From Bradyrhizobium erythrophlei (GTDB taxonomy: Bacteria > Pseudomonadota > Alphaproteobacteria > Rhizobiales > Xanthobacteraceae): a DNA stretch of 64,000 nt. The DNA lies in NCBI RefSeq assembly GCF_900142985.1, contig NZ_LT670849.1:6836501-6900500 (forward strand), written 5' to 3'. The notes under the pieces are model-generated. The model saw only the letters and a list, made by a program, of their open reading frames with translations, searched no databases and was not told the DNA's origin. Shown in pieces: positions 1 to 8,055 of this stretch. The stretch's first letter is position 1; the number at the start of each line of letters is the position of its first letter. The translations under genes and the position numbers were made by a program.

Positions 1-59
1 AAGCTGCCGGAGCCTTTCTTCACACCGTTGTCGACCGAGGGATGGATATGAACGTTCAT
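1..59 (-). CDS. gfa: S-(hydroxymethyl)glutathione synthase, N-terminal fragment
   Basis: The first 19 codons of a gene running off the left edge are visible; they read MNVHIHPSVDNGVKKGSGS, which matches the start of glutathione-dependent formaldehyde-activating enzymes. These proteins promote condensation of formaldehyde with glutathione. An AGGAGG ribosome site lies just upstream of the ATG at 59. It is the last visible gene of the minus-strand run xoxF - cytochrome - formaldehyde dehydrogenase, and it would supply the substrate of the dehydrogenase that precedes it. The assignment rests on the N-terminus and on context only. Confidence 0.8.
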   Translation of the reverse strand, partial: MNVHIHPSVDNGVKKGSGS

Positions 60-93
60 GGGCCTATCCTCCTTGCGTTTGTAATTATCTCCG

Positions 94-1203
94 TCAGTAC
101 ACGACGACCGAACGGATCGACTTGCCTTCGTGCATCAGATCGAAGCCCTTGTTGATCTCCTCAAGCTTGAGCGTGTGGGTGATCATCGGATCGATCTGAA
201 TCTTTCCATCCATGTACCAGTCGACGATCTTCGGTACATCGGTGCGGCCGCGCGCTCCGCCAAACGCCGTGCCCTTCCAGACACGGCCGGTGACGAGCTG
301 GAACGGTCGCGTGGCAATCTCCTTGCCGGACTCTGCTACGCCGATGATGACAGACACGCCCCAGCCGCGGTGGCAGGCCTCAAGCGCCTGGCGCATCACG
401 TTGGTGTTGCCGGTGCAATCGAAGGTAAAGTCCGCGCCGCCATCGGTGAGGGCGACGAGATGCTGGACGATATCGCCCGATATCTTTGTCGGGTTGACAA
501 AGTCGGTCATGCCGAACCGGCGGCCCCAATCCGCCTTGGAGTCGTTGATGTCGACGCCGACGATCTTGTTGGCTCCGACCATCTTGGCGCCTTGAATGAC
601 GTTCAGCCCGATGCCGCCGAGACCGAATACGACAACATTGGAGCCCGGCGTGACCTTGGCGGTGTTGGTCACCGCGCCAACGCCGGTCGTGACGCCGCAG
701 CCGATGTAGCAGCTCTTGTCGAACGGTGCGTCCTCGCGAATTTTCGCGACCGCGATCTCGGGCAGCACGGTGAAGTTCGAGAACGTCGAACATCCCATGT
801 AATGATAGATGGTTTTACCCTTGTAGCTGAAGCGCGACGTGCCGTCCGGCATCACGCCTTTGCCCTGAGTGGCGCGGATCGCCGTGCACAGGTTGGTCTT
901 CTGGCTGAGACAGCTTTTGCACTGCCGGCATTCGGGCGTGTACAGCGGGATGACGTGATCGCCGGGCTTCACCGATGTGACGCCGGCGCCGACTTCGCGC
1001 ACGATACCTGCGCCCTCGTGGCCGAGGATGGATGGGAAGAGTCCTTCGCTGTCGAACCCGTCGAGCGTGTAAGCGTCCGTGTGGCAGATGCCGGTGGCCT
1101 TGATCTCGACGAGGACTTCGCCGGCCCTCGGTCCTTCCAGATCGAGTTCGACGATTTCCAGCGGCTTCTTGGCTTCGAATGCGACGGCAGCGCGTGTCTT
1201 CAT
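94..1203 (-). CDS. frmA: S-(hydroxymethyl)glutathione dehydrogenase (class III alcohol dehydrogenase)
   Basis: A 369-residue zinc alcohol dehydrogenase, full length for class III enzymes. It oxidises S-hydroxymethylglutathione to S-formylglutathione with NAD in the cytoplasm. Visible features are the catalytic-zinc region [12 protein letters not shown] and GHEGAGIV, the structural-zinc cysteines in [15 protein letters not shown], and the NAD-binding glycines GLGGIGL. It lies 23 bases after the cytochrome gene and just before gfa, so the three are probably cotranscribed behind xoxF. The product is the substrate of S-formylglutathione hydrolase at 16.4-17.2 kb. The symbol varies between species (frmA, adhC, flhA). 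Confidence 0.95.
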   Translation of the reverse strand: MKTRAAVAFEAKKPLEIVELDLEGPRAGEVLVEIKATGICHTDAYTLDGFDSEGLFPSILGHEGAGIVREVGAGVTSVKPGDHVIPLYTPECRQCKSCLSQKTNLCTAIRATQGKGVMPDGTSRFSYKGKTIYHYMGCSTFSNFTVLPEIAVAKIREDAPFDKSCYIGCGVTTGVGAVTNTAKVTPGSNVVVFGLGGIGLNVIQGAKMVGANKIVGVDINDSKADWGRRFGMTDFVNPTKISGDIVQHLVALTDGGADFTFDCTGNTNVMRQALEACHRGWGVSVIIGVAESGKEIATRPFQLVTGRVWKGTAFGGARGRTDVPKIVDWYMDGKIQIDPMITHTLKLEEINKGFDLMHEGKSIRSVVVY

Positions 1204-1226
1204 GGTCTGATCCTGTTTGCTCGGCT

Positions 1227-1745
1227 TCAGTGCTTGGTGCCCATACAGGAATTCTCCGCCTGGGTGTAGGCTAGCGTTTTATCTTCGTGCTTGGCCGGGC
1301 GCACCCGCGCCACCGCGTCATTGGCGCGGGCCCGCAAATAAACGAAGATGTCGTCCAGGTAGCAGGTCACGTTCGGATTATCGCCAAACGCCGGCATCAC
1401 GTTTTCCTGCGCCGTACTGACGTTCTTGCGGCCACTCGCGACTATCGCGAGGAATTCGCCGTAGTTCATCGTCTTCAGCGAGTCCTTCAGAGCCGGCGCG
1501 TAACTCGATCCCATGCCATCGGGTCCGTGGCAAACGTGGCATTCCGAATGATATCGGCGGTATCCCGAGTACGTGTACCAATCGACCGTGCCGTCCGGTT
1601 GGATCTTGTAGGTCGGGTTTCCCTGGCTATCGAGGTATTTGCCGTTCTCTGATTTCACCGCAGCAGGGTCGCCCGAGCCATCGGCGAAGGCAGTCCCGCC
1701 TGCAGCGATCAGCAAAACCGCTGCGGTTATTAGGTAGATACGCAA
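1227..1745 (-). CDS. xoxG: Periplasmic c-type cytochrome of the methanol dehydrogenase system (XoxG-like)
   Basis: This 172-residue protein has a Sec signal peptide (about residues 1-21, ending TAFADG) and one haem-binding motif CHVCH near residue 72. Two further cysteines (CYLDD and the C-terminal SCMGTKH) fit the four-cysteine 'methanol metabolism-related' cytochrome family. It is expected to accept electrons from XoxF in the periplasm. The reading frame opens with TTG at 1745, placed about seven bases after GAGGA; no ATG offers a better start. It follows xoxF by 75 bases and precedes the formaldehyde dehydrogenase gene. The sixth-position haem ligand cannot be assigned by eye. Confidence 0.88.
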   Translation of the reverse strand: MRIYLITAAVLLIAAGGTAFADGSGDPAAVKSENGKYLDSQGNPTYKIQPDGTVDWYTYSGYRRYHSECHVCHGPDGMGSSYAPALKDSLKTMNYGEFLAIVASGRKNVSTAQENVMPAFGDNPNVTCYLDDIFVYLRARANDAVARVRPAKHEDKTLAYTQAENSCMGTKH

Positions 1746-1820
1746 GAGCTTGTCCTCGGCTGTCGATGTGACGTCATCCGGCGCGTGAGTAGACCCACGC
1801 GCCGGAACGAGGTCCTCAGC

Positions 1821-3626
1821 TCATTGCTGCGGCAGTGTGAACACGGTCAGTGTTCCGCCAAGCGCCGTGTAATTGCTCAGCGCAGCGTAGCCACCGACCG
1901 CACCCAGACCTGCGGTCGGATCGGTCAGACCGGCCGCAAGGCCAATGCCCGCCCAACCACCGACGCCGGACAACACAGCGACATACTGTCTGCCATTGTG
2001 CTCATAGGTCGTGACGTTGCCGATGATGCCGGACGGGGTCTTGAACTTGTAGAGTTCCTTGCCCGACTTGGCGTCGACCGCCTTCAGATAGCCTTCCAGC
2101 GTGCCGTAGAACACGACGCCGCCTGCGGTCGCGAGCGCGCCTGACCAGACCGAGAACTGCTCCTTGTTCGACCAGACAATCTTGCCCGTCCTGCCGTCCC
2201 ACGCGATGAAGTTACCCATATGGGTTTCGCCGGGAGGCGGATACATCGACAGCGTCGCACCCACATAGGGCTGACCCGCGGTGTAGCTCACCTTGAACGG
2301 TTCGTAGTCCATGCAGACGTGGTTGGTCGGCACATAGAACAACTGCGTGTCCGGCGAGTAGGCCGCCGGCTGCTCGTCCTTGGAGCCGAGCGCGGCCGGG
2401 CAAATACCCTTGTTGTTGTGGTCTTCGCCCTGCTTGTCGGTCGAGTATTCGTCGAGCACCTTGGGCCTGCCGTAGGTCGGCGAGCTCTTGTTCATGTCGA
2501 CGCCGGAAGTCCAGTTGACTTTCGGATCGTACTTCTGGGCAACCAGCAATTCGCCATTGGCGCGATCGAGCGTATAGCCGAGGCCGTTGCGGTCGAAATG
2601 GGTCAACAGCTTGCGGGCTTTTCCGTCGATCGATTGATCGGTGAGGATCATCTCGTTGACGCCGTCATAGTCCCACTCGTCGTGGGGCGTCATCTGATAG
2701 ACCCACTTCGCTGCGCCGTTATCCGGATTGCGGGCGAAGATCGTCATCGACCACTTGTTGTCGCCGGGTCGCTGCTTCGGATTCCAGGTCGAGGGATTGC
2801 CCGATCCGTAATAGACGAGATCAAGCGTCGGGTCATAGGCGAGCCAACCCCATGTGCAGCCGCCGCCGATTTTCCACTGATCGCCTTCCCAGGTCTTCAG
2901 GCTCGAATCCTTACCGACCGGTTTGCCGAGCGCGGTGGTCTTGTCGTCGAACAGGATCTGATCGTCCGGACCTTCGGAGTAAGCTTTCCAGACCTGCTTG
3001 CCGTCCTTGATGTTGTAGGCAGTCATGCTGCACTGGACGCCGAACTCGCCACCAGACGTTCCGACGAGAACCTTGTCCTTGACCACCATCGGCGCCGAGG
3101 TGCCGGTTTGGCCCTTGGTCGGATCGCCATTGGCGATGCTCCATTCGACATTGCCGTTCTTGGCGTTGAGCGCCACCAGCTTGTCGTCGGCTTGATGCAG
3201 GAAGATCTTGCCGTCGCCATAAGCGACACCGCGGTTGACGGTGTCGCAGCACATCACCGGAATGACGTTTGGATCCTGCTTGGGCTCATAGCTCCAGACG
3301 ATCTTGTTCTCGTTGGAAAGGTCAAGAGCATAGACCTTGTTCGGGAAGGGCGTGTGGACGTACATCATGTTGTCGACGATGAGCGGACCGCCTTCGTGAC
3401 CGCGCAACACGCCGGTCGAGAAGGTCCAGGCGACCTGCAATTTACCGACGTTGGAGGCGTTGATCTGCTTCAGCTTGGAGTAACGCGTGTTGGCGTAATC
3501 GCCCGTTGGCATGACCCAACCGGCCGGATTCTGCGACATCCGGTTCAGTCCGTCATTGGCGCCGGCGCTTCCTGCGGCCACAGCCGCCATAGCACCAAGA
3601 CCAGTCGCGAGTAGTACTTTTCGCAT
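1821..3626 (-). CDS. xoxF: Lanthanide-dependent methanol dehydrogenase XoxF
   Basis: A PQQ beta-propeller dehydrogenase of 601 residues that oxidises methanol in the periplasm. The ATG at 3626 follows GGGAGGAA and starts a signal peptide ending near residue 23 (GSAGAN); a longer frame upstream lacks these signals. The adjacent-cysteine ring that packs on PQQ is C126-C127 (VMCCDTV). In the segment [10 protein letters not shown] the catalytic Asp is D319 and the Asp two residues later, D321, is the extra ligand that marks lanthanide-type XoxF; calcium-type MxaF has Ala there. No mxaI-type small subunit lies nearby. It heads the run to the cytochrome, formaldehyde dehydrogenase and gfa, and faces an AraC-type regulator. 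Confidence 0.97.
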   Translation of the reverse strand: MRKVLLATGLGAMAAVAAGSAGANDGLNRMSQNPAGWVMPTGDYANTRYSKLKQINASNVGKLQVAWTFSTGVLRGHEGGPLIVDNMMYVHTPFPNKVYALDLSNENKIVWSYEPKQDPNVIPVMCCDTVNRGVAYGDGKIFLHQADDKLVALNAKNGNVEWSIANGDPTKGQTGTSAPMVVKDKVLVGTSGGEFGVQCSMTAYNIKDGKQVWKAYSEGPDDQILFDDKTTALGKPVGKDSSLKTWEGDQWKIGGGCTWGWLAYDPTLDLVYYGSGNPSTWNPKQRPGDNKWSMTIFARNPDNGAAKWVYQMTPHDEWDYDGVNEMILTDQSIDGKARKLLTHFDRNGLGYTLDRANGELLVAQKYDPKVNWTSGVDMNKSSPTYGRPKVLDEYSTDKQGEDHNNKGICPAALGSKDEQPAAYSPDTQLFYVPTNHVCMDYEPFKVSYTAGQPYVGATLSMYPPPGETHMGNFIAWDGRTGKIVWSNKEQFSVWSGALATAGGVVFYGTLEGYLKAVDAKSGKELYKFKTPSGIIGNVTTYEHNGRQYVAVLSGVGGWAGIGLAAGLTDPTAGLGAVGGYAALSNYTALGGTLTVFTLPQQ

Positions 3627-4019
3627 CGTGGTTCCTCCCAGGTTTGAACTTCGGGTTCCGCGGGCGCGGCCCAGTTTTTGAGTTCTCGTTAGCATGCATC
3701 CGTATCCTCTTCGAAAGACTGAAACTTGCCCGAGAGAGAATCCCGTTTGCTTGAAAGCGAAGCGCGATCAACTTTTTCGCCTCGCTCATGACGATTGTGG
3801 AGGTCCGGCAGTGGGATGTTGCAGGGCGTCAAATGCCCCCGCCGGCAGCCCTTCGGAGGTTTATCTTGACGGCGTCGAAACTTAGACCGAGGATTGAACA
3901 ACGATAGCGTGAGGAACGTCCCGCGATTCCAAATTCGGCTGCCTCAACTTGGCCTTGGAAATCGCTTATCCGTGATTGTCTGCGAGGGGTCGCGGTTGAT
4001 CTGAAACCGGTGGCAGGAA
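3627..4019. promoter_or_regulatory. Divergent control region between xoxF and the AraC-type regulator
   Basis: These 393 bases contain no convincing gene. They must hold the xoxF promoter (leftward) and the regulator promoter (rightward). An imperfect inverted repeat, GATTCCAA at 3925-3932 and TTGGAAATC at 3955-3963, is the clearest symmetry seen and could be an operator; no promoter boxes could be fixed confidently. Confidence 0.45.
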
Positions 4020-4988
4020 ATGCCTGACACAGTTCATTCGCTCAGTACTGCGGGACTGGGGCCAAAGAGGCAGATTCAGTATTGGTCAGATGCACTGACC
4101 GATCTGTGCGGGCAATTTTCTGTCGACCCGCTCGAAGCATCGACGCTGGAAGCACGGATCAATTTCACCACGGTTTCGAAACTGAAGCTGTGCCAGATCG
4201 AAGCAAGTCAGCATCGGATCGCGCACACCAACTCGCCGAGCCACAACAGCGAACATCCCTACGTCAAGATTCTGTTCCAGACTTACGGCATCTCGTATTT
4301 CGAGCAGAATGGCTGCCAGATCCAGATCAGGCCCGGCGATTGTCTCGCCTATGACGTTTCCTCGCCGCACACCATCATCAGCCCGGCTTTGACGCGGCAC
4401 GAGGTCGTTATCGTGCCAAAGGAATTGCTGCGGGAACGGGGATTTAATTTCGACAAGATGTCGGCATGCAAACTCTCGGCGCTGACCGGCACGGGCCGCA
4501 TTGCACGCGACTTCGTGCACGCGGCGTTTGGCGAGGCCGCCAAGTTGTCAGCTGCCGGTGCCGCAGGCGTCGCCGAAACGCTGATCGACCTGCTGCTGCT
4601 GCCGCTGCGAGAGGCCGATACGACCTTCGATCGTTCCGGCCCGGAGGCGATGTATGTGCGGGCGCAGGCCTTCATTCGCGAGCATTTGCGTGACCCGGAC
4701 CTTTGCATCGATCAGATTTCAGCCTCTCTCGGCTGCACCAAGCGCTACCTGCACATGCTGTTCAGCGAGAGGGGCATAACCGTCAGCGACTACATCTGGC
4801 GCGCGCGGTTACAGCACTGCCGTCAAGAGCTTGAGAACTACGGCGGCAAGACGATCACCGACGTTGCGTTCTCCTGGGGATTCTCGAGCTCGTCGCACTT
4901 CAGCCGCGTATTCCGGAAAAACTTTGGCGTCTCGCCCTCCACCATTCACAAAGGGCAGGGCGTCAGCATCGTACCGGACGAGACCTGA
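4020..4988 (+). CDS. AraC-family transcriptional regulator
   Basis: A 322-residue regulator with an N-terminal AraC-binding-like cupin region (about 40-200) and a C-terminal double helix-turn-helix (about 220-315). The latter contains IDQISASLGCTKRYLHMLF and the conserved VAFSWGFSSSSHFSRVFRKN-type second helix pair. It diverges from xoxF across 393 bases, which makes it the best candidate for the local activator of xoxF. What it senses (alcohol, formaldehyde or metal) cannot be read from the sequence. An AGGA sits only a few bases before the ATG. Confidence 0.9.
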   Translation: MPDTVHSLSTAGLGPKRQIQYWSDALTDLCGQFSVDPLEASTLEARINFTTVSKLKLCQIEASQHRIAHTNSPSHNSEHPYVKILFQTYGISYFEQNGCQIQIRPGDCLAYDVSSPHTIISPALTRHEVVIVPKELLRERGFNFDKMSACKLSALTGTGRIARDFVHAAFGEAAKLSAAGAAGVAETLIDLLLLPLREADTTFDRSGPEAMYVRAQAFIREHLRDPDLCIDQISASLGCTKRYLHMLFSERGITVSDYIWRARLQHCRQELENYGGKTITDVAFSWGFSSSSHFSRVFRKNFGVSPSTIHKGQGVSIVPDET

Positions 4989-5000
4989 CCGCATTTTGGT

Positions 5001-5252
5001 TCAGCTTGAGGGCGCGCTCGGACAGTTGGCTGGGCGAGGCTTTCTGCCACGCTTGTCGAACGGAACATGGCAGTTGTCGATTCTTTGTTCGTCGCTCCAT
5101 TTCGGGCCTAACCGTTCCTTACCGGTCAATCCCGGCCCGGGTATCTCCGTCGCGATGTTGTTTGCCGCGTTGGCTTTTCCGTCCTGGGCCAACGCGCCCG
5201 GCGCAAGGCCGAGGAGCAGCGCGGCAAAAAGCGGGGCTCGCAACATCGACAT
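5001..5252 (-). CDS. Small exported protein of unknown function
   Basis: This is an 83-residue protein with a clear signal peptide (MSMLRAPLFAALLLGLAPGALAQ split at about residue 22) and a short basic, proline-rich mature part with two cysteines (NCHVPF and ANCPS). A GGGAGG site precedes the ATG. It is convergent with the AraC-type gene and lies upstream of the lanmodulin gene on the opposite strand. No family is recognised. It is one of several small exported proteins that populate this methanol cluster, so a periplasmic role in metal or cofactor handling is possible but unproven. Confidence 0.7.
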   Translation of the reverse strand: MSMLRAPLFAALLLGLAPGALAQDGKANAANNIATEIPGPGLTGKERLGPKWSDEQRIDNCHVPFDKRGRKPRPANCPSAPSS

Positions 5253-5377
5253 GGAAACCTCCCGTCAACAGACCCGCGACCTCTAACCGAAAAGGGATTT
5301 CTGCCGCCACCCGAAACCTGAAAACCAGCGATCCAGTTCAACCGATTGCAGGAATATGCTTACACCGGAGATCAACG

Positions 5378-5779
5378 ATGATATCGCGCCGATCCATCCT
5401 TCTGATACCGACCGTTTTGCTGGCAGGGACATCGTCGTCCGTCCTGGTTGCCGCCGCTGCCGATCCGATCAAGACATTCGACCTGGATGCTGACGGAACG
5501 CTCGACCTCGGCGAGGTGAAGAAAGCCGCGGCCGAACTGTTCGCGCGGCTTGACCCGGATCACGATGGGACCCTCGACAAGCGCGAACTGCGCGGACGTT
5601 TGACGGCCCGTGAATTGGCCGCTGCCGATCCCGATCATGACGGCACCTTGTCGCTGGACGAATACCTGGCCATCGTCGAGAAGCGCTTCAATGCAGCCAA
5701 TCGCGACAACGATGGAACATTGGATGCCAGGGAATTGCGAACGCCGGCGGGGCGCGCGCTGCTGCGATTGCTAAGATAG
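5378..5779 (+). CDS. lanM: Lanmodulin-type lanthanide-binding EF-hand protein
   Basis: A 133-residue exported protein with four EF-hand loops beginning at residues 35, 59, 84 and 108, the same spacing as recalled for Methylobacterium lanmodulin. The loops are DLDADGTLDLGE, DPDHDGTLDKRE, DPDHDGTLSLDE and NRDNDGTLDARE, and the C-terminal stretch ELRTPAGRALLRLLR also follows the lanmodulin pattern. The hallmark Pro at loop position 2 is kept in loops 2 and 3 but is Leu in loop 1 and Arg in loop 4; loop 3 has Ser at position 9. The ATG at 5378 follows GGAG and begins a signal peptide ending near residue 28. It would bind lanthanides in the periplasm beside XoxF. Confidence 0.9.
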   Translation: MISRRSILLIPTVLLAGTSSSVLVAAAADPIKTFDLDADGTLDLGEVKKAAAELFARLDPDHDGTLDKRELRGRLTARELAAADPDHDGTLSLDEYLAIVEKRFNAANRDNDGTLDARELRTPAGRALLRLLR

Positions 5780-5846
5780 CAACTGGTTTTTGAAGTGCGA
5801 CCGCTCGACTCTTGCGCCAAACGGCAAGCGGTTTTAGGTTCGCGTC

Positions 5847-5863
5847 GGTGCAATGTTTGCACC
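5847..5863. promoter_or_regulatory. Palindrome upstream of pqqA
   Basis: GGTGCAA, three bases, TTGCACC form a perfect 7+7 inverted repeat whose right edge is 18 bases before the pqqA start codon. It could be an operator or a leader hairpin close to the ribosome site (AGGAGA). Only the symmetry and position support it. Confidence 0.5.
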
Positions 5864-5881
5864 AATACCTAGGAGACCCAA

Positions 5882-5962
5882 ATGTCTTGGAAGACTCCGA
5901 AGATCGTTGAAGTGCCGGTTGGCATGGAGATCAACATGTACGCTTGCGCAGCCCGCAAGTAG
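5882..5962 (+). CDS. pqqA: PQQ precursor peptide PqqA
   Basis: A 26-residue peptide, MSWKTPKIVEVPVGMEINMY followed by ACAARK. Glu16 and Tyr20 stand in the E-x3-Y arrangement that PqqE cross-links to start pyrroloquinoline quinone synthesis. An AGGAGA site precedes the ATG. It is too short for most gene finders. No pqqB, C, D or E follows in this window, so this copy must be processed by enzymes encoded elsewhere. Its place next to xoxF and lanM suggests extra precursor supply when the PQQ enzyme is made. Confidence 0.9.
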   Translation: MSWKTPKIVEVPVGMEINMYACAARK

Positions 5963-6048
5963 TTACACGGCGTTCTGCCCGGTTCCGGCAGTCACCTGCC
6001 GCGAGCCGTGGCAGGCGTTGCGTCCGAGCGCTTCACTCACACGCGCTG

Positions 6049-6927
6049 ATGATCTTCAACATAGCAATCAATCCAGGAAGAGCCTGCCGGGCAGCGACGC
6101 TCTGCTTTTTTCTGCAACCCGCTTGCAGTCTTGCCGAGGGGATCGATACCGAGCACATCTATGGATTTATGATCGGTTCGGACGTCGGCGACGCCGGCGA
6201 ACGGGAATTCCAAACCACGTCCACTGGTCGATTCTCGAAGCAAGCTGGAGGTTACCAGGCAGCAGATCAGCAGCTTGAACTGGAATTTGTGCCGTTCAGG
6301 AATTTTCGAGTCGAAGTCGGAACGACGTTCGCTGCCTACGATATCGCGTCCGTTCCGGGGCTAATGGACCGCAGTCTGGCCGGCTGGCAGGGAGCAGCGC
6401 TGGATTTGCGCTACCGGTTGCTCGATCGCGCAACCTCGCCGTTCGGCCTGACCCTGGCGCTTGAAAGCCATGGAAACCGATTCGATGAACTCACGGGATC
6501 CAGCGCGCGAAGCTACGGTACTGAACTGACGCTTGCGATCGAGCGGGATGTGATCCCCGGGCTTGCGGTCGCCACACTCAACGTCGGTTACCAGCCGGAA
6601 TGGACGCATTTCGCAGGAGTAGCAACGCAGGAGCGCGAGTCAACCCTTGCCGTAGCGTTCGGGCTCATGGCGCAGGTGCGGCCGGATCTGTTGCTCGGAG
6701 GCGAGGCGCGCTACTTCCGCAAATACGGGGGCATCGGCCTTGAGGAGCTTTCAGGCGAGGCTTTCCTTGTCGGCCCGACCGCTTATTTCAAGCTGTCGGA
6801 GCGCGCTCGTTTGACAGCGAACTGGAGCTTCCAGGCGTGGGGCCGCCCCGCGGGCACGGGCGCTGCGCTTGATCTCGTAAATTTCGAGCGCCAGCAGGCG
6901 CGGCTGGTGTTTGGGTTGAATTTCTAG
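6049..6927 (+). CDS. Predicted outer-membrane beta-barrel protein
   Basis: Starting at the ATG at 6049 gives 292 residues with a signal sequence around residues 1-29 (ending PACSLAEG). The mature part alternates hydrophobic and polar residues in strand-like blocks with many aromatic residues, and it ends in ARLVFGLNF; a terminal Phe is typical of outer-membrane barrels. An upstream in-frame ATG at 5944 would overlap pqqA and is less likely. It follows pqqA by 86 bases on the same strand and may share its transcript. No named family is recognised; a pore or surface role linked to methanol or metal uptake is an inference from position. Confidence 0.7.
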   Translation: MIFNIAINPGRACRAATLCFFLQPACSLAEGIDTEHIYGFMIGSDVGDAGEREFQTTSTGRFSKQAGGYQAADQQLELEFVPFRNFRVEVGTTFAAYDIASVPGLMDRSLAGWQGAALDLRYRLLDRATSPFGLTLALESHGNRFDELTGSSARSYGTELTLAIERDVIPGLAVATLNVGYQPEWTHFAGVATQERESTLAVAFGLMAQVRPDLLLGGEARYFRKYGGIGLEELSGEAFLVGPTAYFKLSERARLTANWSFQAWGRPAGTGAALDLVNFERQQARLVFGLNF

Positions 6928-7027
6928 GCGGCCGGGACGGGGATCACCCCGCGGGTGAAACTTCTTGTCGGACGGTTCGTAGCTTGTTCACGTTATCGCC
7001 AGCCGAGCGGCGCCAGAGGACATCGGC

Positions 7028-7261
7028 ATGAATGCAATCGAGCTGATTATCACAGTTTGTGCCGTGTTCTCGCCAAACACCTGCGAGGAACGGCATTTGG
7101 CGTTCTCTTCGGAGTTTTCCCTTCAGCAATGCACCATGAACGCACAGCCATACATCGCACAATGGGTGGGCGAGCATCCGAAATGGACCGCGATCAAATG
7201 GCGCTGCGAATATCCTCATAGCCGCGAAAAAGCGGATCGGGACCAAGTTTCTGTCGGCTGA
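7028..7261 (+). CDS. Small conserved-looking protein, probably exported
   Basis: A 77-residue protein that begins with a hydrophobic stretch (MNAIELIITVCAVFS) and carries four cysteines (C11, TCEE, QQCTM, WRCEY). The central part AQPYIAQWVGEHPKWTAIKW is rich in tryptophan. AGAGGA precedes the ATG by seven bases. I do not recognise a named family. The even cysteine number suggests disulfides in an exported protein. It converges on the next gene, with only six bases between the stop codons. Confidence 0.65.
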   Translation: MNAIELIITVCAVFSPNTCEERHLAFSSEFSLQQCTMNAQPYIAQWVGEHPKWTAIKWRCEYPHSREKADRDQVSVG

Positions 7262-7267
7262 TTGCGA

Positions 7268-7621
7268 TCACTTGTTGCAGTCCTTCAGGTCCTTGTCGGC
7301 GATCGAAAACACGGCGTCCGCCCGGATTTCGATATTGCGCACGACGCATTGCTTGTTGTCGCGATAGCCGACCCTGACGTCGTAACGGCCGGGTTCGACG
7401 CCCGTGATGCGCAGGCGTTCGTCGTGGTCGACTTCCTTGTCTTTGTCGTTCAGCGTCTGGTTCGGGCCCCATTCATTCTTGCCCGCCGGTGACAGCTGGA
7501 AGTCCGAGATGGTCGATGTCGTCAGGTTCCAGAATCGGATGCCTTTGCCCTTACTCTGCGCCACAGCCGAGGCCGGCAGGATCATCGAACACAGACAGAT
7601 CGCAATCAGCACACGCAACAT
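7268..7621 (-). CDS. Small exported protein of unknown function
   Basis: This 117-residue protein has a signal peptide (about 1-22, ending SAVAQ) and a mature domain with segments such as GIRFWNLTTSTISDFQLSPA and GVEPGRYDVRVGYRDNKQC, which read like a small beta-sandwich. GGGGGAG lies just upstream of the ATG. It has two cysteines in the mature part (KQCV and KDCNK), able to form one disulfide. The position within the methanol cluster suggests a periplasmic accessory role, but no function can be stated. Confidence 0.7.
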   Translation of the reverse strand: MLRVLIAICLCSMILPASAVAQSKGKGIRFWNLTTSTISDFQLSPAGKNEWGPNQTLNDKDKEVDHDERLRITGVEPGRYDVRVGYRDNKQCVVRNIEIRADAVFSIADKDLKDCNK

Positions 7622-7692
7622 ATGATCTCCCCCAATTTTCTCATCGCCGGCGGCATCGTGACCAATTCCGGTGATGGTCGGCTTTTCAAGAT

Positions 7693-7766
7693 ACTAGTGT
7701 CCCGATTCCGAAGTTCGTAGCATTTTCGGAGCCACGGTTCGAACTTCGGAATCGAAAGGACACTAG
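7693..7766. repeat. CTAG-bounded hairpin element 1
   Basis: A 74-base imperfect inverted repeat starting ACTAGTGTCC and ending GGACACTAG, with inner arms CGATTCCGAAGTTCG and CGAACTTCGGAATCG around a short loop. It lies in the gap between the small exported gene (leftward) and the gene at 8056. The terminal CTAGTG is shared with the three following hairpins. Confidence 0.85.
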
Positions 7767-7779
7767 CAAACCTATTGAT

Positions 7780-7857
7780 CTAGTGTGGCTTTGGATCAGA
7801 AGTCCGCATGACAAACTCGCGGCAGCAATGATGCGGACTTCTGATCCGCCACGCTAG
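7780..7857. repeat. CTAG-bounded hairpin element 2
   Basis: A 78-base inverted repeat with arms CTAGTGTGGC...GGATCAGAAGTCCGCAT and ATGCGGACTTCTGATCC...GCTAG. Its internal sequence differs from element 1, so it is not a simple copy. Its last four bases, CTAG at 7854-7857, are also the first four of element 3. Confidence 0.85.
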
Positions 7858-7932
7858 TGGAGTGGATTTGACATTCGCTCCCCGCCTAGCCGAGAGTTCG
7901 TCAAGCGAATGTCAAATCCAAAACTCCACTAG
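7854..7932. repeat. CTAG-bounded hairpin element 3
   Basis: A 79-base inverted repeat beginning CTAGTGGAGTGGATTTGAC and ending in the complementary TCAAATCC...CTCCACTAG; the inner arm ATTTGACATTCGCT pairs with AGCGAATGTCAAAT. It shares one CTAG with element 2. Confidence 0.85.
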
Positions 7933-7946
7933 AAACCCGTTATTTG

Positions 7947-8021
7947 CTAGTGGTCCTTTGATTCTAGCATTTGCAAAAGTGCCTGCCTCATCGGGACACA
8001 AATGTTAGAATCGGACACTAG
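7947..8021. repeat. CTAG-bounded hairpin element 4
   Basis: A 75-base imperfect inverted repeat, left arm CTAGTGGTCCTTTGATTCTAG and right arm TTAGAATCGGACACTAG. It ends 35 bases before the start codon of the gene at 8056, so it lies in that gene's promoter or leader. Its ends resemble those of element 1 (CTAGTG, TCC, GATTC). Confidence 0.8.
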
Positions 8022-8055
8022 CGATAGCATAGCTTTTGCTTTCGGGAGAAATGCC

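Noticed and set aside
2220..3614. Long plus-strand open frame of 464 codons opposite xoxF
   Set aside because: It is the antisense shadow of xoxF, caused by high GC and strong codon bias; the xoxF strand has signal peptide, PQQ motifs and a ribosome site.
5780..5840. Intrinsic terminator after lanM
   Set aside because: CTTGC and GCAAG with flanking ACCG and CGGT followed by four T could form a hairpin, but the left arm needs a seven-base bulge, so it was not annotated.
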